From assembly GCA_029580855.1 (NCBI GenBank), contig JAKPQH010000015.1, forward strand, positions 62,001-126,000: DNA of 64,000 bases, in the 5' to 3' direction. The DNA comes from a bacterium (GTDB lineage Bacteria > Methylomirabilota > Methylomirabilia > Methylomirabilales > 2-02-FULL-66-22). Below the pieces are notes generated by a model, which saw nothing but the letters and a program-made list of their open reading frames with translations, had not been told where the DNA came from and searched no databases. Both the position numbers and the translations under genes were made by a program. Numbering within the stretch: the first letter of the stretch is position 1; every line of letters begins with the position of its first letter. Below, piece by piece: positions 1-8,802 of the stretch.

Positions 1-1
1 A

Positions 2-271
2 CAGAACCGGGCGCTGTTCGGGAAGGTCTTCGCGGCGCTGGTGCCGGGCGGGCGCATCCTGATCCGAGACTTCGTCATGGACGACACGCGGACGGAGCCC
101 GCGGCGGGCGCCTTTTTCGCCGTCAACATGCTCGTCGGCACGCCGGGCGGCGGGACGTTCACCTTCGGAGAGCTTCGCGACGACCTGGCCGCCGCGGGCT
201 TCGTGGAGGTCACGCTCCTGCGTCGCGGCGATGGGATGGATTCCATCGTCGGCGCGACGAAATCCGCGTAG
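2..271 (+). CDS. O-methyltransferase, C-terminal part (5' end outside window)
   Basis: The reading frame is open from the window edge and ends at a TAG; 89 residues are visible. They contain the stretch GGRILIRDFVMDD followed by a helix-rich tail ending in GFVEVTLL, which matches the last third of SAM-dependent methyltransferases of the plant-type O-methyltransferase family (Methyltransf_2): the strand after the SAM pocket and the C-terminal substrate lid. The SAM-binding glycine motif and the N-terminal dimerisation domain lie outside the window, so the substrate cannot be guessed. The nearest downstream gene is on the other strand, so this is the last gene of its transcript. Confidence 0.75.
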   Translation, partial: QNRALFGKVFAALVPGGRILIRDFVMDDTRTEPAAGAFFAVNMLVGTPGGGTFTFGELRDDLAAAGFVEVTLLRRGDGMDSIVGATKSA

Positions 272-553
272 CCCGGAACGGGAGCGACAGCCGCCATCCG
301 ACCCGGAGGCTCCCCGCAGCCGCCGACCTCCGGGACCACGGTGCGCGTCTTCAGCGCGTCCACCGCAACCCACGTGGAGCGCGCCGTATCCGGCCTTCCC
401 CTCCCGGCCGCGATCTCGAACAACGGCGGCCACGGCGAGCCGTGTCGCGGGGCCAAGACGCGCGCCCGGTTTGCAGCACGCATCGGGACGGCGAGACCGG
501 AGCGGCGGCAGGCCGCCCTCCGCCTGATCCCCCCGCCATCGAAGGCGGGACCC

Positions 554-1813
554 CTACCAGCGACACCCCTCCGGGCCGCCCAGCGCGCGGGCCACGATGG
601 CGTACAGGTACCGCACCTCCTCGTCGGGAAGCCCGGCGCCAAAGGTGATCAGGCGGTTCCGGCTCTTGATGACGATCCCCCGGGATTTGACGAGCCGCTC
701 ACACAGGGAGAGCCAGCGAGACGCGGCGCGGCCCTGTCCCGGAGACATCTGGAGACGGCCGGCCTGGGCCAGGCGTTGCTCGGCAAAACGCCGTGCGGAC
801 TGGAGCGAGGCGCCCCCCGTGCCGTAGTCCAGACCGAGGATATCGGCGGCGGCGATGCGGGTCGTCTTGGTCCGCCAGACGCCAGGCTCCGCGATCACGA
901 TGCCCTGCGCGGACGCGGTCACCACGGTGCGGCCCCGCACCGCCGTCAGGACGGAGCCGATGACGCCCCGGAGGGAACCGAGGACGAAGAGGAACACGGC
1001 GAGACCCAGGACGGTCCATTGCGCCCCGTCCGGCGTGTTCGTCCGGCGGAGGACTCGGAGCACGTCGGACGCCACGTACATCAGCAGGCCCGTCGAAACG
1101 GCGACGCCGACGAGGCCGGCCGGCCGGAGCCCGGGGCTGGGAAGGACGATCTCCACCGTGCTGCCCGCATCGCGGACCTGGGATTGCATGCGGAGAGGCC
1201 GGACCGCCTCTTCGCGGCCGACGTCGCCGGCGCGCACCCGCTCCTGAAACGTCGCCTCCACCCCATCCGGTGCGGTCGCCGATACGTGGTCGGTGGTGGC
1301 ATCAATCAACTGGACGCCGAGGAACCGGGCGACCGCGGCCCCCCGCTCGCGCGCCTCGCCGTACGCTGGAGAACTCGTCAGCCGGAGATCCGACCGGCCG
1401 GGCTTGCCTTTGAGCAGCACCGGATACCGATCCGCCGTGTCCGAATTCCCGGCCTCGACCCGCAGAAGCACGGCCTCGAAGTCCTGCAGGTTGCACTCGT
1501 CGCCCTTCATGGGAACGAGCAGCCCCCACTGCTTGCAGAGGACGCCCCGGGCTTTGTCGATGGTGATCCAGCGCCTCCCCAGCATCAGGCCGCCGCCGGC
1601 CGCGGCGAAGGCGAGGCCCACCAGGAAGATAAACCACCAGACCCAGAGGGGCACGTCGGCGGCGTTCCCCGTGCGCACGACGCCGGTCCCGATCAGCATC
1701 GCGAAGACACCGGCGAGGAAGAAGGGCACACCGAACAGCGAGAGACAGCCCCCGCCGTCCCTCATCCGTAGCCGGTCCGGCCCGATATCCTGGAACGCCT
1801 CGCGCGCGCTCAT
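554..1813 (-). CDS. hypothetical membrane protein with two pairs of TM helices
   Basis: A 419-residue protein that I do not recognise as a family. Two hydrophobic helices lie near residues 25-50 and 60-80, and two more near residues 225-250 and 265-290, each pair followed by a basic hydrophilic domain. The layout resembles two repeated modules of a TM hairpin plus a PH-like cytoplasmic domain, as in bacterial PH-domain membrane proteins, but this is only a shape comparison. The ATG at 1813 is used; a GTG at 1822 is possible. The gene is alone on its strand and has a plausible promoter about 55 bases upstream. Confidence 0.7.
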   Translation of the reverse strand: MSAREAFQDIGPDRLRMRDGGGCLSLFGVPFFLAGVFAMLIGTGVVRTGNAADVPLWVWWFIFLVGLAFAAAGGGLMLGRRWITIDKARGVLCKQWGLLVPMKGDECNLQDFEAVLLRVEAGNSDTADRYPVLLKGKPGRSDLRLTSSPAYGEARERGAAVARFLGVQLIDATTDHVSATAPDGVEATFQERVRAGDVGREEAVRPLRMQSQVRDAGSTVEIVLPSPGLRPAGLVGVAVSTGLLMYVASDVLRVLRRTNTPDGAQWTVLGLAVFLFVLGSLRGVIGSVLTAVRGRTVVTASAQGIVIAEPGVWRTKTTRIAAADILGLDYGTGGASLQSARRFAEQRLAQAGRLQMSPGQGRAASRWLSLCERLVKSRGIVIKSRNRLITFGAGLPDEEVRYLYAIVARALGGPEGCRW

Positions 1814-1864
1814 CCCCCGCACTCCCCAACGTCCCGCCCACGTCGACAGAATCCGCCGCGTTCC

Positions 1865-1892
1865 ACCCTAGCATCCCCGTCGGGGGCGTCAA
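1865..1892 (-). promoter_or_regulatory. putative sigma-70 promoter of the 554-1813 gene
   Basis: On the minus strand TTGACG (1892-1887) is followed after 16 bases by TAGGGT (1870-1865). A short G/C palindrome, CCCCGTCGGGG, sits in the spacer and could be a repressor site. It lies about 50 bases upstream of the ATG. Confidence 0.4.
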
Positions 1893-1985
1893 GGTCGGAC
1901 CGAACGACCCCGCCGAACCTCGGGCGCTTCGGCCCCGATCGAGAGGCCCATAGAGCCGCGCGGCCCGCGCGATGGGGATTTTGGA

Positions 1986-2014
1986 TTGACATCCGCCCGC
2001 GGACTCGGGGATGC
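1986..2014 (+). promoter_or_regulatory. possible promoter of the mtfA-like gene
   Basis: A perfect -35 hexamer TTGACA (1986-1991) is followed after about 18 bases by GATGCT, a weak -10. The site is close to the start codon at 2041, giving a leader of about 20 bases that holds the ribosome site GGAGG. Confidence 0.33.
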
Positions 2015-2040
2015 TTCGGTCGCGCTGCGAATACGGAGGC

Positions 2041-3015
2041 ATGATGCGGACCGCTCCACCGCCGATCTCTCCCATTGCCTGGACGGGGCTCGTCGTGGGC
2101 GCCGGGATCCTTTCGCTCCTGGTCGGCCTCTTCGCCGGTGTCTGGGGCGCCTTCGTCGCCGCCGTGCTGGCCGCGCTCACGGTCGCCGCCCTGGCCCGGC
2201 GTTCGGCCGCCCGCTGGCGGGCGCGGCGTGCTGCGCTTGCGGTCCCCTTTCCCGAGCCGTGGCGCGCCCTCCTGCGGGAGTGGTGCGACCACTACAACCG
2301 TCTGTCCGACGACCTCCGGGCGCGCTTCGAGGACGACCTGCGCATCTTTCTGGCGGAAAAACCGATCACGGGCGTCGGGGTTGACGTCAGCGACGAGCTC
2401 CGACTCCTGGTGGCGGCGTCGGCCGTGACACTGTCGCTCGGTTGGCCCGCGTACGACTGGGAGCAGCTCAAAGAGGTCCTGCTCTACCCCGACGACTTCG
2501 ACCGGGACTACGAGTTCGGGGCCGACGATTTATCCGGGGAGGCGCACCCCTGGGGCACCGTCATCCTGTCGGTGCCAGCCCTGTGCCAGAGCTTCCGGGA
2601 CCCCGACGACGCGTACCACGTCGGGTTCCATGAGTTCACCCATCTTCTGGACCTGGAGCAGACGCGGTTTGACGGGATCCCGCTGGGATTCGACGATCAG
2701 GCCGCGCAACGCTGGATCGCGATCCGCGAGCGCGAGATCCCCCGGATGCTGCGCGGCGCGTCCGTGCTCGACGACTATGGCGCGCACGACCCGGTGGAAT
2801 TCCTGGCCGTCGCCGTCGAGGCGTTCTTCGAGGCGGCGCTGGCCCTGCGGCGAAACCATGGGGAGCTGTACGAGCTGTTGGCGGCGTACTTCCGGCAGGA
2901 TCCGGCCGCCTGGGACGACGCCCGCGGCCTGACGCTGGAGCCGATTCGCCCCCGCCCGCCCCGGCCCAAAGGGCGGACGGCGCGGCGGAGGCCGCGCTCC
3001 CGGCTGTCCTCCTGA
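2041..3015 (+). CDS. mtfA: MtfA-like zinc metallopeptidase (M90 family)
   Basis: 324 residues. An N-terminal hydrophobic hairpin (about residues 15-50) is followed by a basic segment and then the peptidase domain. The metal site HEFTH lies near residue 200, and the sequence DPVEFLAVAVEAFFE downstream supplies the acidic third ligand region typical of M90. MtfA of Escherichia coli is a cytosolic aminopeptidase that binds the repressor Mlc; here the TM hairpin suggests membrane anchoring. GGAGG sits just before two consecutive ATG codons (2041, 2044); either may be used. The gene converges on queG with one base between the stop codons. Confidence 0.8.
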   Translation: MMRTAPPPISPIAWTGLVVGAGILSLLVGLFAGVWGAFVAAVLAALTVAALARRSAARWRARRAALAVPFPEPWRALLREWCDHYNRLSDDLRARFEDDLRIFLAEKPITGVGVDVSDELRLLVAASAVTLSLGWPAYDWEQLKEVLLYPDDFDRDYEFGADDLSGEAHPWGTVILSVPALCQSFRDPDDAYHVGFHEFTHLLDLEQTRFDGIPLGFDDQAAQRWIAIREREIPRMLRGASVLDDYGAHDPVEFLAVAVEAFFEAALALRRNHGELYELLAAYFRQDPAAWDDARGLTLEPIRPRPPRPKGRTARRRPRSRLSS

Positions 3016-3016
3016 C

Positions 3017-4201
3017 TCATCTCGCCCGTCCCGGATCCGGCCGCGCCGGGGTCCCGGGTCCCGATACGCTCCGCGTCGCTTCCACGGCAAGCCGAATCTC
3101 CTCGGCCGCCGCCGCGTCGCGCTCGCGTCCCAGCGCCCCGTCGAGCGCCGCCGCCGCGTCCCGGCCCCCGATACGCCCCAGCGCCCACGCCGCGTGCGCC
3201 CGCACCAGAGGTTCCGGATCACCCGCGAGCGCCTCGGCCAACGGCGGCACCGCCTCGACGCGGCCGAGATTCCCGAGCGCGACGCAGACGCTCCGGAGAA
3301 ACCCGCGCCGCTTGGCCCGCAGGATGGGACTGCCGCGAAACCTCGCCTTGAACCCCGCCTCGGTCAATCGCAGCAACGGGATCAACTCCGGGGCGTGAAA
3401 ATCCCGACGGGGCTCAAAGGCGGTCTCGTGCGTGGGCCGGCATTTCGCATTGTACGGGCAGACGTCCTGGCAGACGTCACAGCCGAAGATGTGCGTCCCC
3501 ATCCGCGGGCGCAATGGCCGCGGGATCGGCCCCTTCAGCTCGATCGTGAGATACGAGATGCATTTCCGGGCGTCCAGAACGTGCGGTCCCGCAAAGGCGT
3601 GGGTCGGGCAGGCGTCCAGGCACAGCCGGCACTGACCGCAACGGTCGTGCACCGGCCGATCGGGCGGGAGCGGCAGGCTCAGAAACAGCTCCCCCAGCAC
3701 GAAGAACGACCCGATCTTCGGGGACAGGAGATTGGTGTTCTTCCCGAACCAGCCGATACCCGCGCGCGCACCGATGTCCCGGTCGAGCACCGGTCCGGCG
3801 TCCACAAAGACCCGCCCCTGAACCGCGGCCCCCACCTCGGCCCGCACGAATGCCAGCAGGCGGTCCAGCTTTGTCTGCATCACCCCGTGATAGTCGTCGC
3901 CCCAGGCGTACCGCGAGATCCAGCCCCGAAGCCCGCCCTCCGCCGCGTCGCGGGCGAACGGCGTGTTGTAGTTGAGCGCGACCGCGACGATGGAGCGGGC
4001 CCAGGGAAGAAACCGCCCGGGATAAAGGCGCTGCTCCGCGGTCCTGGCCAGATAGGCCATCTCGCCGTGCCGTTCGCGGCGGAGCCATTCGGCAAATGCG
4101 GCGCCGTGACGCGGCGTCCGGACCGCCGCTATGCCGACGAGATCGAAACCCAAGGCGAGGCCCTGCGCCTTGATTCGCCCGGCCAGGGTCGGTGCGGTCA
4201 T
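3017..4201 (-). CDS. queG: epoxyqueuosine reductase QueG
   Basis: Cobalamin-dependent iron-sulfur enzyme that performs the last step of queuosine tRNA modification, reducing epoxyqueuosine to queuosine in the cytoplasm. The 394-residue product has the conserved segment VDAGPVLDRDIGARAGIG with the catalytic aspartate, two 4Fe-4S motifs (CGQCRLCLDACP near residue 190 and CDVCQDVCPYN near 245) and a C-terminal HEAT-type repeat (about residues 310-380) as in long QueG proteins. The start is placed at the ATG preceding TAPTLAGRIK, which follows the purine-rich stretch GACAGGA. It starts four bases after the response regulator gene ends, so the two are probably one transcript. Confidence 0.95.
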   Translation of the reverse strand: MTAPTLAGRIKAQGLALGFDLVGIAAVRTPRHGAAFAEWLRRERHGEMAYLARTAEQRLYPGRFLPWARSIVAVALNYNTPFARDAAEGGLRGWISRYAWGDDYHGVMQTKLDRLLAFVRAEVGAAVQGRVFVDAGPVLDRDIGARAGIGWFGKNTNLLSPKIGSFFVLGELFLSLPLPPDRPVHDRCGQCRLCLDACPTHAFAGPHVLDARKCISYLTIELKGPIPRPLRPRMGTHIFGCDVCQDVCPYNAKCRPTHETAFEPRRDFHAPELIPLLRLTEAGFKARFRGSPILRAKRRGFLRSVCVALGNLGRVEAVPPLAEALAGDPEPLVRAHAAWALGRIGGRDAAAALDGALGRERDAAAAEEIRLAVEATRSVSGPGTPARPDPGRAR

Positions 4202-4205
4202 CCTG

Positions 4206-4607
4206 TCAGACGGCGGGGCCAAGCGCGTGGGCGACGACGCGCCGAAGCTCGTCCATACGAATCGGTTTCCTCAGGACCGTGGCGGCGCCAACCCGCTTGG
4301 CCTGATCCAGCACCCGGGGGTCCGTGGTCGCCGAAACCAACAGGACCGGGATGGCGGCCGTTTGTGGATCCGCTTTGAGCGCCGCGCAGATATCATACCC
4401 GTCGAGGTCCGGCATCATGATGTCCAGGAGAATACACGCCGGCCGCTCCGTCTGCACCACCCGCATGGCCTCCTCGCCGGACGCAACCCCCGATACCGCG
4501 TATCCCGCGGCGGCGAGCGCGTCGCACAGCATGTTTCGAACGAGCGCCTCGTCGTCGACAACCAGGATTCGCGATGCCGTCGCACGTGCGTTTTCTCTGA
4601 CGGTCAT
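4206..4607 (-). CDS. single-domain response regulator (CheY-like)
   Basis: 133 residues forming only a receiver domain: acidic pocket VVDDE near residue 15, phospho-acceptor in LLDIMMPDLDG near residue 60, the switch residue in LVSATT and the conserved lysine in LRKP. No output domain follows, so it works by protein-protein contact or phospho-relay. The start is fixed by CCAGGAGG five bases before the ATG at 4607. It is directly upstream of queG. A partner kinase is not encoded nearby. Confidence 0.88.
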   Translation of the reverse strand: MTVRENARATASRILVVDDEALVRNMLCDALAAAGYAVSGVASGEEAMRVVQTERPACILLDIMMPDLDGYDICAALKADPQTAAIPVLLVSATTDPRVLDQAKRVGAATVLRKPIRMDELRRVVAHALGPAV

Positions 4608-4624
4608 GACAACCTCCTGGGGGC

Positions 4625-4653
4625 AGCCTAACGGCCGCATCGGATACTGTCAA
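4625..4653 (-). promoter_or_regulatory. putative sigma-70 promoter of the response regulator-queG operon
   Basis: Minus strand: perfect TTGACA (4653-4648), 17-base spacer, TAGGCT (4630-4625). The expected transcript start leaves a leader of only about a dozen bases containing AGGAGG. Confidence 0.45.
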
Positions 4654-4842
4654 GCCGGTTGCCCCACCGCGCCTCGCCCGGGGGCGCCCTCCGGCCCGCC
4701 GCGCTTTTGACTTGACATCGCGTCCCCTGCTGCGCGAATCTCCTATTTCGTTTGAGCCGGCCCCGCGGGGTCTCCGGCTCCCACGGGAACCCTCCGGACG
4801 CGCGCGGGGCACCCTGCGCGGGTTGGGGCGTCGGCGAAACCC

Positions 4843-4870
4843 GTCGCGGGCCCCCGGAAGGGCCCGCGAC
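4843..4870 (+). promoter_or_regulatory. strong hairpin in the leader of the 4923 gene
   Basis: Perfect 11-base inverted repeat GTCGCGGGCCC / GGGCCCGCGAC with a six-base loop, ending about 40 bases before the ribosome site of the substrate-binding protein gene. No T-run follows, so it looks more like an mRNA structure or attenuator element than a simple terminator. Confidence 0.45.
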
Positions 4871-4922
4871 GAACCCGGGCCGGCCGGTTGGTGCTGGGCG
4901 GAGCCGCAACAAGGAGGCGACC

Positions 4923-6488
4923 ATGTGCAGGAGGATGAGGAAAGGGTTGTGCATCGCCGCGGGCGTGATCGGCATCCTTGCCCTCTTCGCGGGCGCGGGG
5001 TCCGCCGCGACCGCCAAGACCACCCTCGTGGTGGCGCTCAACCAGGATCCGGACATTCTCGATCCGTCCTTGTCGCGCACGTACGTGGGGCGGATCGTCT
5101 ACGAGCACATGTGCGAGAAGCTCTACGAGATCGATCAGAACCTGAAGATCTTCCCGCAGCTCGCCGCCGACCTCCCCAGCTTCTCCGACGGCGGGAAGAC
5201 CGTCACCATCAAGCTGCGGTCGGGGGTGAAGTTCAACGACGGCACCCCCATGGACGCCGAAGCGGTCCGCTTTTCCCTGGACCGTCACCTCAACATGAAG
5301 GGCTCCGCGCGTCGCAGCGAACTGGAACTGGTCAGCGCCATCGAGGTCGTGGATCCCCAAACGGTGCGCCTCCGGTTGAAGGCGCCGTTCTCCCCGATCC
5401 TGGCCACGCTGGCCGACCGGGCGGGGATGCCGGTGTCCCCGACCCAGGCCAAGAAATTGGACGATAAGTTCGGCACGGCCCCCGTTTGCGTGGGTCCCTG
5501 GCGATTCGTCGAACGTGTCCCCCAGGACCGGATCGTCCTGGAAAAATCCAAAGACTACTTCGACCAGAATCAGGCCAAGTTCGACCGGATCGTGTTCCGG
5601 ATCATCGCCGACGACAACGTCCGGCTGGCCAACCTGCGCTCGGGCGATATCGACATGATGCACCTCGTCGCGCCGACGGACGCCGCCAGCCTGAGAAAGG
5701 AGGGGCGGTTCGATCTGGCCAGCGTCACGGGGCTTCACTACAACAGCATCACCATCAACCTCCACAACAAGCATGGCAAGAACACGCCGCCGGTCGACCT
5801 GGGGACACCGCTTGCCAACGACCCCCGCGTGCGCGAGGCGCTCGACCTGTCCATCGACCGCGAGGCCTTGAACCAGGTGGCCTGGGAGGGGCAATACACC
5901 CCCGGATGCACCCCCATCTCCCCGGTCAGCCCGTTCTACGACAAGGGCCGCCGGTGCCCCGTCCGCGACATCGCCAGGGCCAAGAAACTCCTCGCCGACG
6001 CCGGATTGGCTGACGGCTACGCGTTCGAATTGACGGTGACCAACGATCCCCAGCAGCGGCGCGTGGGGGAGATCGTCCAGGGCATGGCGCAGGAGGCCGG
6101 ATTCCGCATCACGCTCCGCCCCATGGAGTTCGCCTCGATGCTGAAGGCGGATGACTCGGGACAGTTGCAGGCGCTGGTCGTCGGCTGGAGCGGCCGCGTG
6201 GACCCCGACGGCAACATCCACCAGTTTCACACCTGCGGCGGAAGCCTGAATACCACCGGGGCCTGCGACAAGGCCATCGACGACCTCCTGAACAAGGCCC
6301 GCGAGGTAAGCGACCAGGCGCAGCGGACCGCGCTTTACAAGGACGCCATCGACAAGATGGTGCTGGAGCGCCGGAACCTCATCTATCTGTACCACCAGAA
6401 CTACATCGTGGCCTTCCCGAAGAGTCTGAAAGGGTACGTGGCGGTCCCCGATGGACTGATCCGCCTGAAGGGCGTGTCCTGGAACTAG
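4923..6488 (+). CDS. ABC transporter family-5 substrate-binding protein
   Basis: 521-residue periplasmic binding protein of the peptide/nickel (SBP_bac_5) type. A cleavable signal peptide occupies about residues 1-30 (basic MCRRMRK, hydrophobic core, AGSAA). The mature part begins TLVVALNQDPDILDPSLS and carries the family core, with FPQLAADLPSFSDGGKTVTIKL and the two-lobed DPP-like fold over residues 40-500. AAGGAGG six bases before the ATG fixes the start. It heads a three-gene + strand operon with two permeases; no ATPase gene follows. Ligand cannot be told from sequence; oligopeptides are the family default. Confidence 0.92.
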   Translation: MCRRMRKGLCIAAGVIGILALFAGAGSAATAKTTLVVALNQDPDILDPSLSRTYVGRIVYEHMCEKLYEIDQNLKIFPQLAADLPSFSDGGKTVTIKLRSGVKFNDGTPMDAEAVRFSLDRHLNMKGSARRSELELVSAIEVVDPQTVRLRLKAPFSPILATLADRAGMPVSPTQAKKLDDKFGTAPVCVGPWRFVERVPQDRIVLEKSKDYFDQNQAKFDRIVFRIIADDNVRLANLRSGDIDMMHLVAPTDAASLRKEGRFDLASVTGLHYNSITINLHNKHGKNTPPVDLGTPLANDPRVREALDLSIDREALNQVAWEGQYTPGCTPISPVSPFYDKGRRCPVRDIARAKKLLADAGLADGYAFELTVTNDPQQRRVGEIVQGMAQEAGFRITLRPMEFASMLKADDSGQLQALVVGWSGRVDPDGNIHQFHTCGGSLNTTGACDKAIDDLLNKAREVSDQAQRTALYKDAIDKMVLERRNLIYLYHQNYIVAFPKSLKGYVAVPDGLIRLKGVSWN

Positions 6489-6540
6489 GCGTCGAGAGCG
6501 GGGTCCGGCCGAACCTGCGGCCGGGCCCCGGGAATGACCC

Positions 6541-7503
6541 GTGCTCGACTTTCTCGTCCGACGGATCGCGATCTCCGCCGTCACCTTCCTCCTGATCACC
6601 CTCATCGTCTTTATCGGCGTTCGGATGATCCCGGGTGATCCTGCCCGCGTCATGGCCGGCACCGACGCAGACGAAGCGGGGCTTCAAGAGATCCGGGCGA
6701 AGTACGGCCTGACGGACCCGATCCCGATGCAATACGCCCGCTGGCTCGGGTTGGCGCTGCAGGGCGATCTCGGCGAGTCGATCCGCACGCGCGAATCCGT
6801 CGTCGGGATCGTGGCGCTCAAACTGCCCATCACCATTCAGCTGGCCTGTTTTTCCCTGCTCATCGCCATCGGGATCGCCATCCCCGCCGGGGTGTTCTCG
6901 GCTGTCCGTCGCAACACCGGCTGGGACCTCTTGGCGAACGCGATCTCGCTCTGCGGCGTCTCGGTTCCCAGTTTCTGGCTGGGGATCATGCTGATCCTTT
7001 TTCTGTCCGTCCGGCTTCACCTGCTGCCCGCGTCCGGCTATGTGCCGTTTTTCCAGGATCCGGTCGGCAACCTGCAGCGGATGCTCATGCCCGCCTTTGT
7101 CCTGGGCGCGGCGTTGGCCGCGGTGCTGATGCGCCAGACCCGCAACAGCATGATCGAGGTCATGAGCGCCAATTACATCCGAACAGCCTACAGCAAGGGC
7201 CTCGCGGAATGGGTGGTGATCTTCCGCCACGCCCTCCGGAACGGTCTCATCCCCATCGTCACGATCCTGGGACTCCAGATGGGCGCGCTCATGGGCGGAG
7301 CCGTCGTGACCGAGCAGATCTTCGTAGTCCCCGGATTCGGACGGCTCATCGTCGAGGCGGTCTTCACGCGGGACTACCCGCTCGTCCAGGGCGTCGTCCT
7401 GATCACCGCCAGCACCTACGTGCTGATCAATCTCTTGGTGGATGTGTCGTATTCGCTCCTGAATCCGCGGATCCGGGTCAAGGGGTCATCCGGTGAACCG
7501 TAA
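6541..7503 (+). CDS. peptide-type ABC transporter permease (DppB/OppB-like)
   Basis: 320-residue inner membrane permease. TM helix 1 is at the N terminus (about residues 9-30), followed by the periplasmic MIPGDPARVMAG segment typical of DppB, then five more helices. The ATPase-contact EAA loop is seen around SNYIRTAYSKGL near residue 215. The start is a GTG at 6541; the nearby ATG is in another frame. It lies 52 bases after the binding protein gene and overlaps the next permease by 11 bases. Confidence 0.93.
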   Translation: MLDFLVRRIAISAVTFLLITLIVFIGVRMIPGDPARVMAGTDADEAGLQEIRAKYGLTDPIPMQYARWLGLALQGDLGESIRTRESVVGIVALKLPITIQLACFSLLIAIGIAIPAGVFSAVRRNTGWDLLANAISLCGVSVPSFWLGIMLILFLSVRLHLLPASGYVPFFQDPVGNLQRMLMPAFVLGAALAAVLMRQTRNSMIEVMSANYIRTAYSKGLAEWVVIFRHALRNGLIPIVTILGLQMGALMGGAVVTEQIFVVPGFGRLIVEAVFTRDYPLVQGVVLITASTYVLINLLVDVSYSLLNPRIRVKGSSGEP

Positions 7504-8386
7504 CGGCAAGCCGGCGATCCCGGCAGGCGATCCCCCCGCCGATCCCGCGGCGGTTCGGTCACGGCGGACCTGGCGCCGAGCCCTGCGCCGGCCGCCCGCG
7601 GTCGCCGGCGCCGTGGTCGTGATCCTGTTCACCGCCGTGGCGCTCGCCGCACCGTGGCTTGCAACCAACGACCCGGTCCGGACAAGCTGGAGCCAGATCC
7701 GCAAGGCGCCGACCCTCGCCCACCCGTTCGGCACCGATGATCTGGGCCGCGATGTCTATTCGCGGGTCGTGTGGGGGGCGCGGACGTCCATGCAGGCGGG
7801 CGTGCTCTCCATCCTGCTGGCCATCTGTGTGGGCGTGCCCACCGGCCTCGTGGCCGGTTACTATCGGCGCGCGGTCGACCAGGTGATCATGCGACTCACC
7901 GACGCCTGGCTGTCCTTCCCCTTCTTGATCCTCGCCATCGGTCTGGTCACGATCCTGGGTCCGTCGCTCATGAACGCCACCGTCGCCATCGGCATGGCGG
8001 CCACCCCGACCTATATTCGTTTGACCCGCGGGCTGGTCTTGTCCACCGCGCAGGAAGACTACGTCCAGAGCGCCCGGGCGCTCGGCGGCGGGGACTTCCG
8101 GATGATGCTCCGGCACATCCTCCCCAACATCTTCAGCGCCCTCCTGGTCCAGGCGACCGTCTCCATCCCGTCCGCCATCATCGCCGAGGCCATCCTGTCG
8201 TTCCTGGGTCTTGGCGTGCAGCCGCCCACCCCGAGCTGGGGCACGATGCTCAACACCGCCCAGCAGTTTCTGGAGACGGCGCCGTGGATGGCCTGGTGGC
8301 CCGGCCTGGCGATCTTCCTCCTCGCCCTCTCCTTCAACCTCGCCGGCGACGGCCTGCGGGACTTCCTGGATCCGAAAGACTACTGA
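7493..8386 (+). CDS. peptide-type ABC transporter permease (DppC/OppC-like)
   Basis: 297 residues, GTG start inside the end of the preceding permease gene. One N-terminal TM helix (about residues 32-55), the conserved HPFGTDDLGRDVYSRVVWGAR segment of DppC-type permeases, and five further helices with the EAA loop at DYVQSARALGGGDFRMM. It forms a heterodimer with the 6541 product. The operon stops here without ATPases; the closest ones are the OppD/OppF pair on the opposite strand (8803-10841), which could serve both importers. Confidence 0.93.
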   Translation: MNRNGKPAIPAGDPPADPAAVRSRRTWRRALRRPPAVAGAVVVILFTAVALAAPWLATNDPVRTSWSQIRKAPTLAHPFGTDDLGRDVYSRVVWGARTSMQAGVLSILLAICVGVPTGLVAGYYRRAVDQVIMRLTDAWLSFPFLILAIGLVTILGPSLMNATVAIGMAATPTYIRLTRGLVLSTAQEDYVQSARALGGGDFRMMLRHILPNIFSALLVQATVSIPSAIIAEAILSFLGLGVQPPTPSWGTMLNTAQQFLETAPWMAWWPGLAIFLLALSFNLAGDGLRDFLDPKDY

Positions 8387-8802
8387 GCCCACGCCCGTGG
8401 GGGAAGGCGATGTCGTTTTCGAACACCACCGCTTCCGCGCGTCTCCCGGGCACGCGGGGCGACGCGACGGCTGGTGCGGAACCACGCGGGCCGGCGCCTT
8501 GCCCCGCTTGATCGCCACGAGGCCCGCCCGCGTCGTGGCCACCCCATCGACCGCGCCCAGCGCATGCATCGTGAACGCGCTCGCCGCCGGCGCCTCTCTG
8601 GCTCCCCCCGGTCTGGTTCCAATGTCGTCATCCGAGATGTCCATATCCCGGGCCCGGCGCGGGAGTTGGACGCACCCCCGGAGCCACCGCCGCGCGTCCC
8701 GCGCGGTTTGTGCGCTGCGGATGCGGTCGTGGCGCCCTGGCCGGCCGGCGGCGTATCCGCGTGCCGCCAGGTGGTCGTCAGGGTGCCGGACGCGCCGGAG
8801 AA
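8387..8802. other. non-coding gap between two converging ABC operons
   Basis: No reading frame here has a ribosome site or recognisable protein. Just after the stop at 8386 is a small G/C hairpin (CCCAC, four-base loop, GTGGG) that could assist termination. No T-run and no repeated element was seen. Confidence 0.5.

Noticed and set aside
8387-8802. Possible remnant of a minus-strand gene
   Set aside because: The open frame continues antisense through the permease gene and has no recognisable protein motif.
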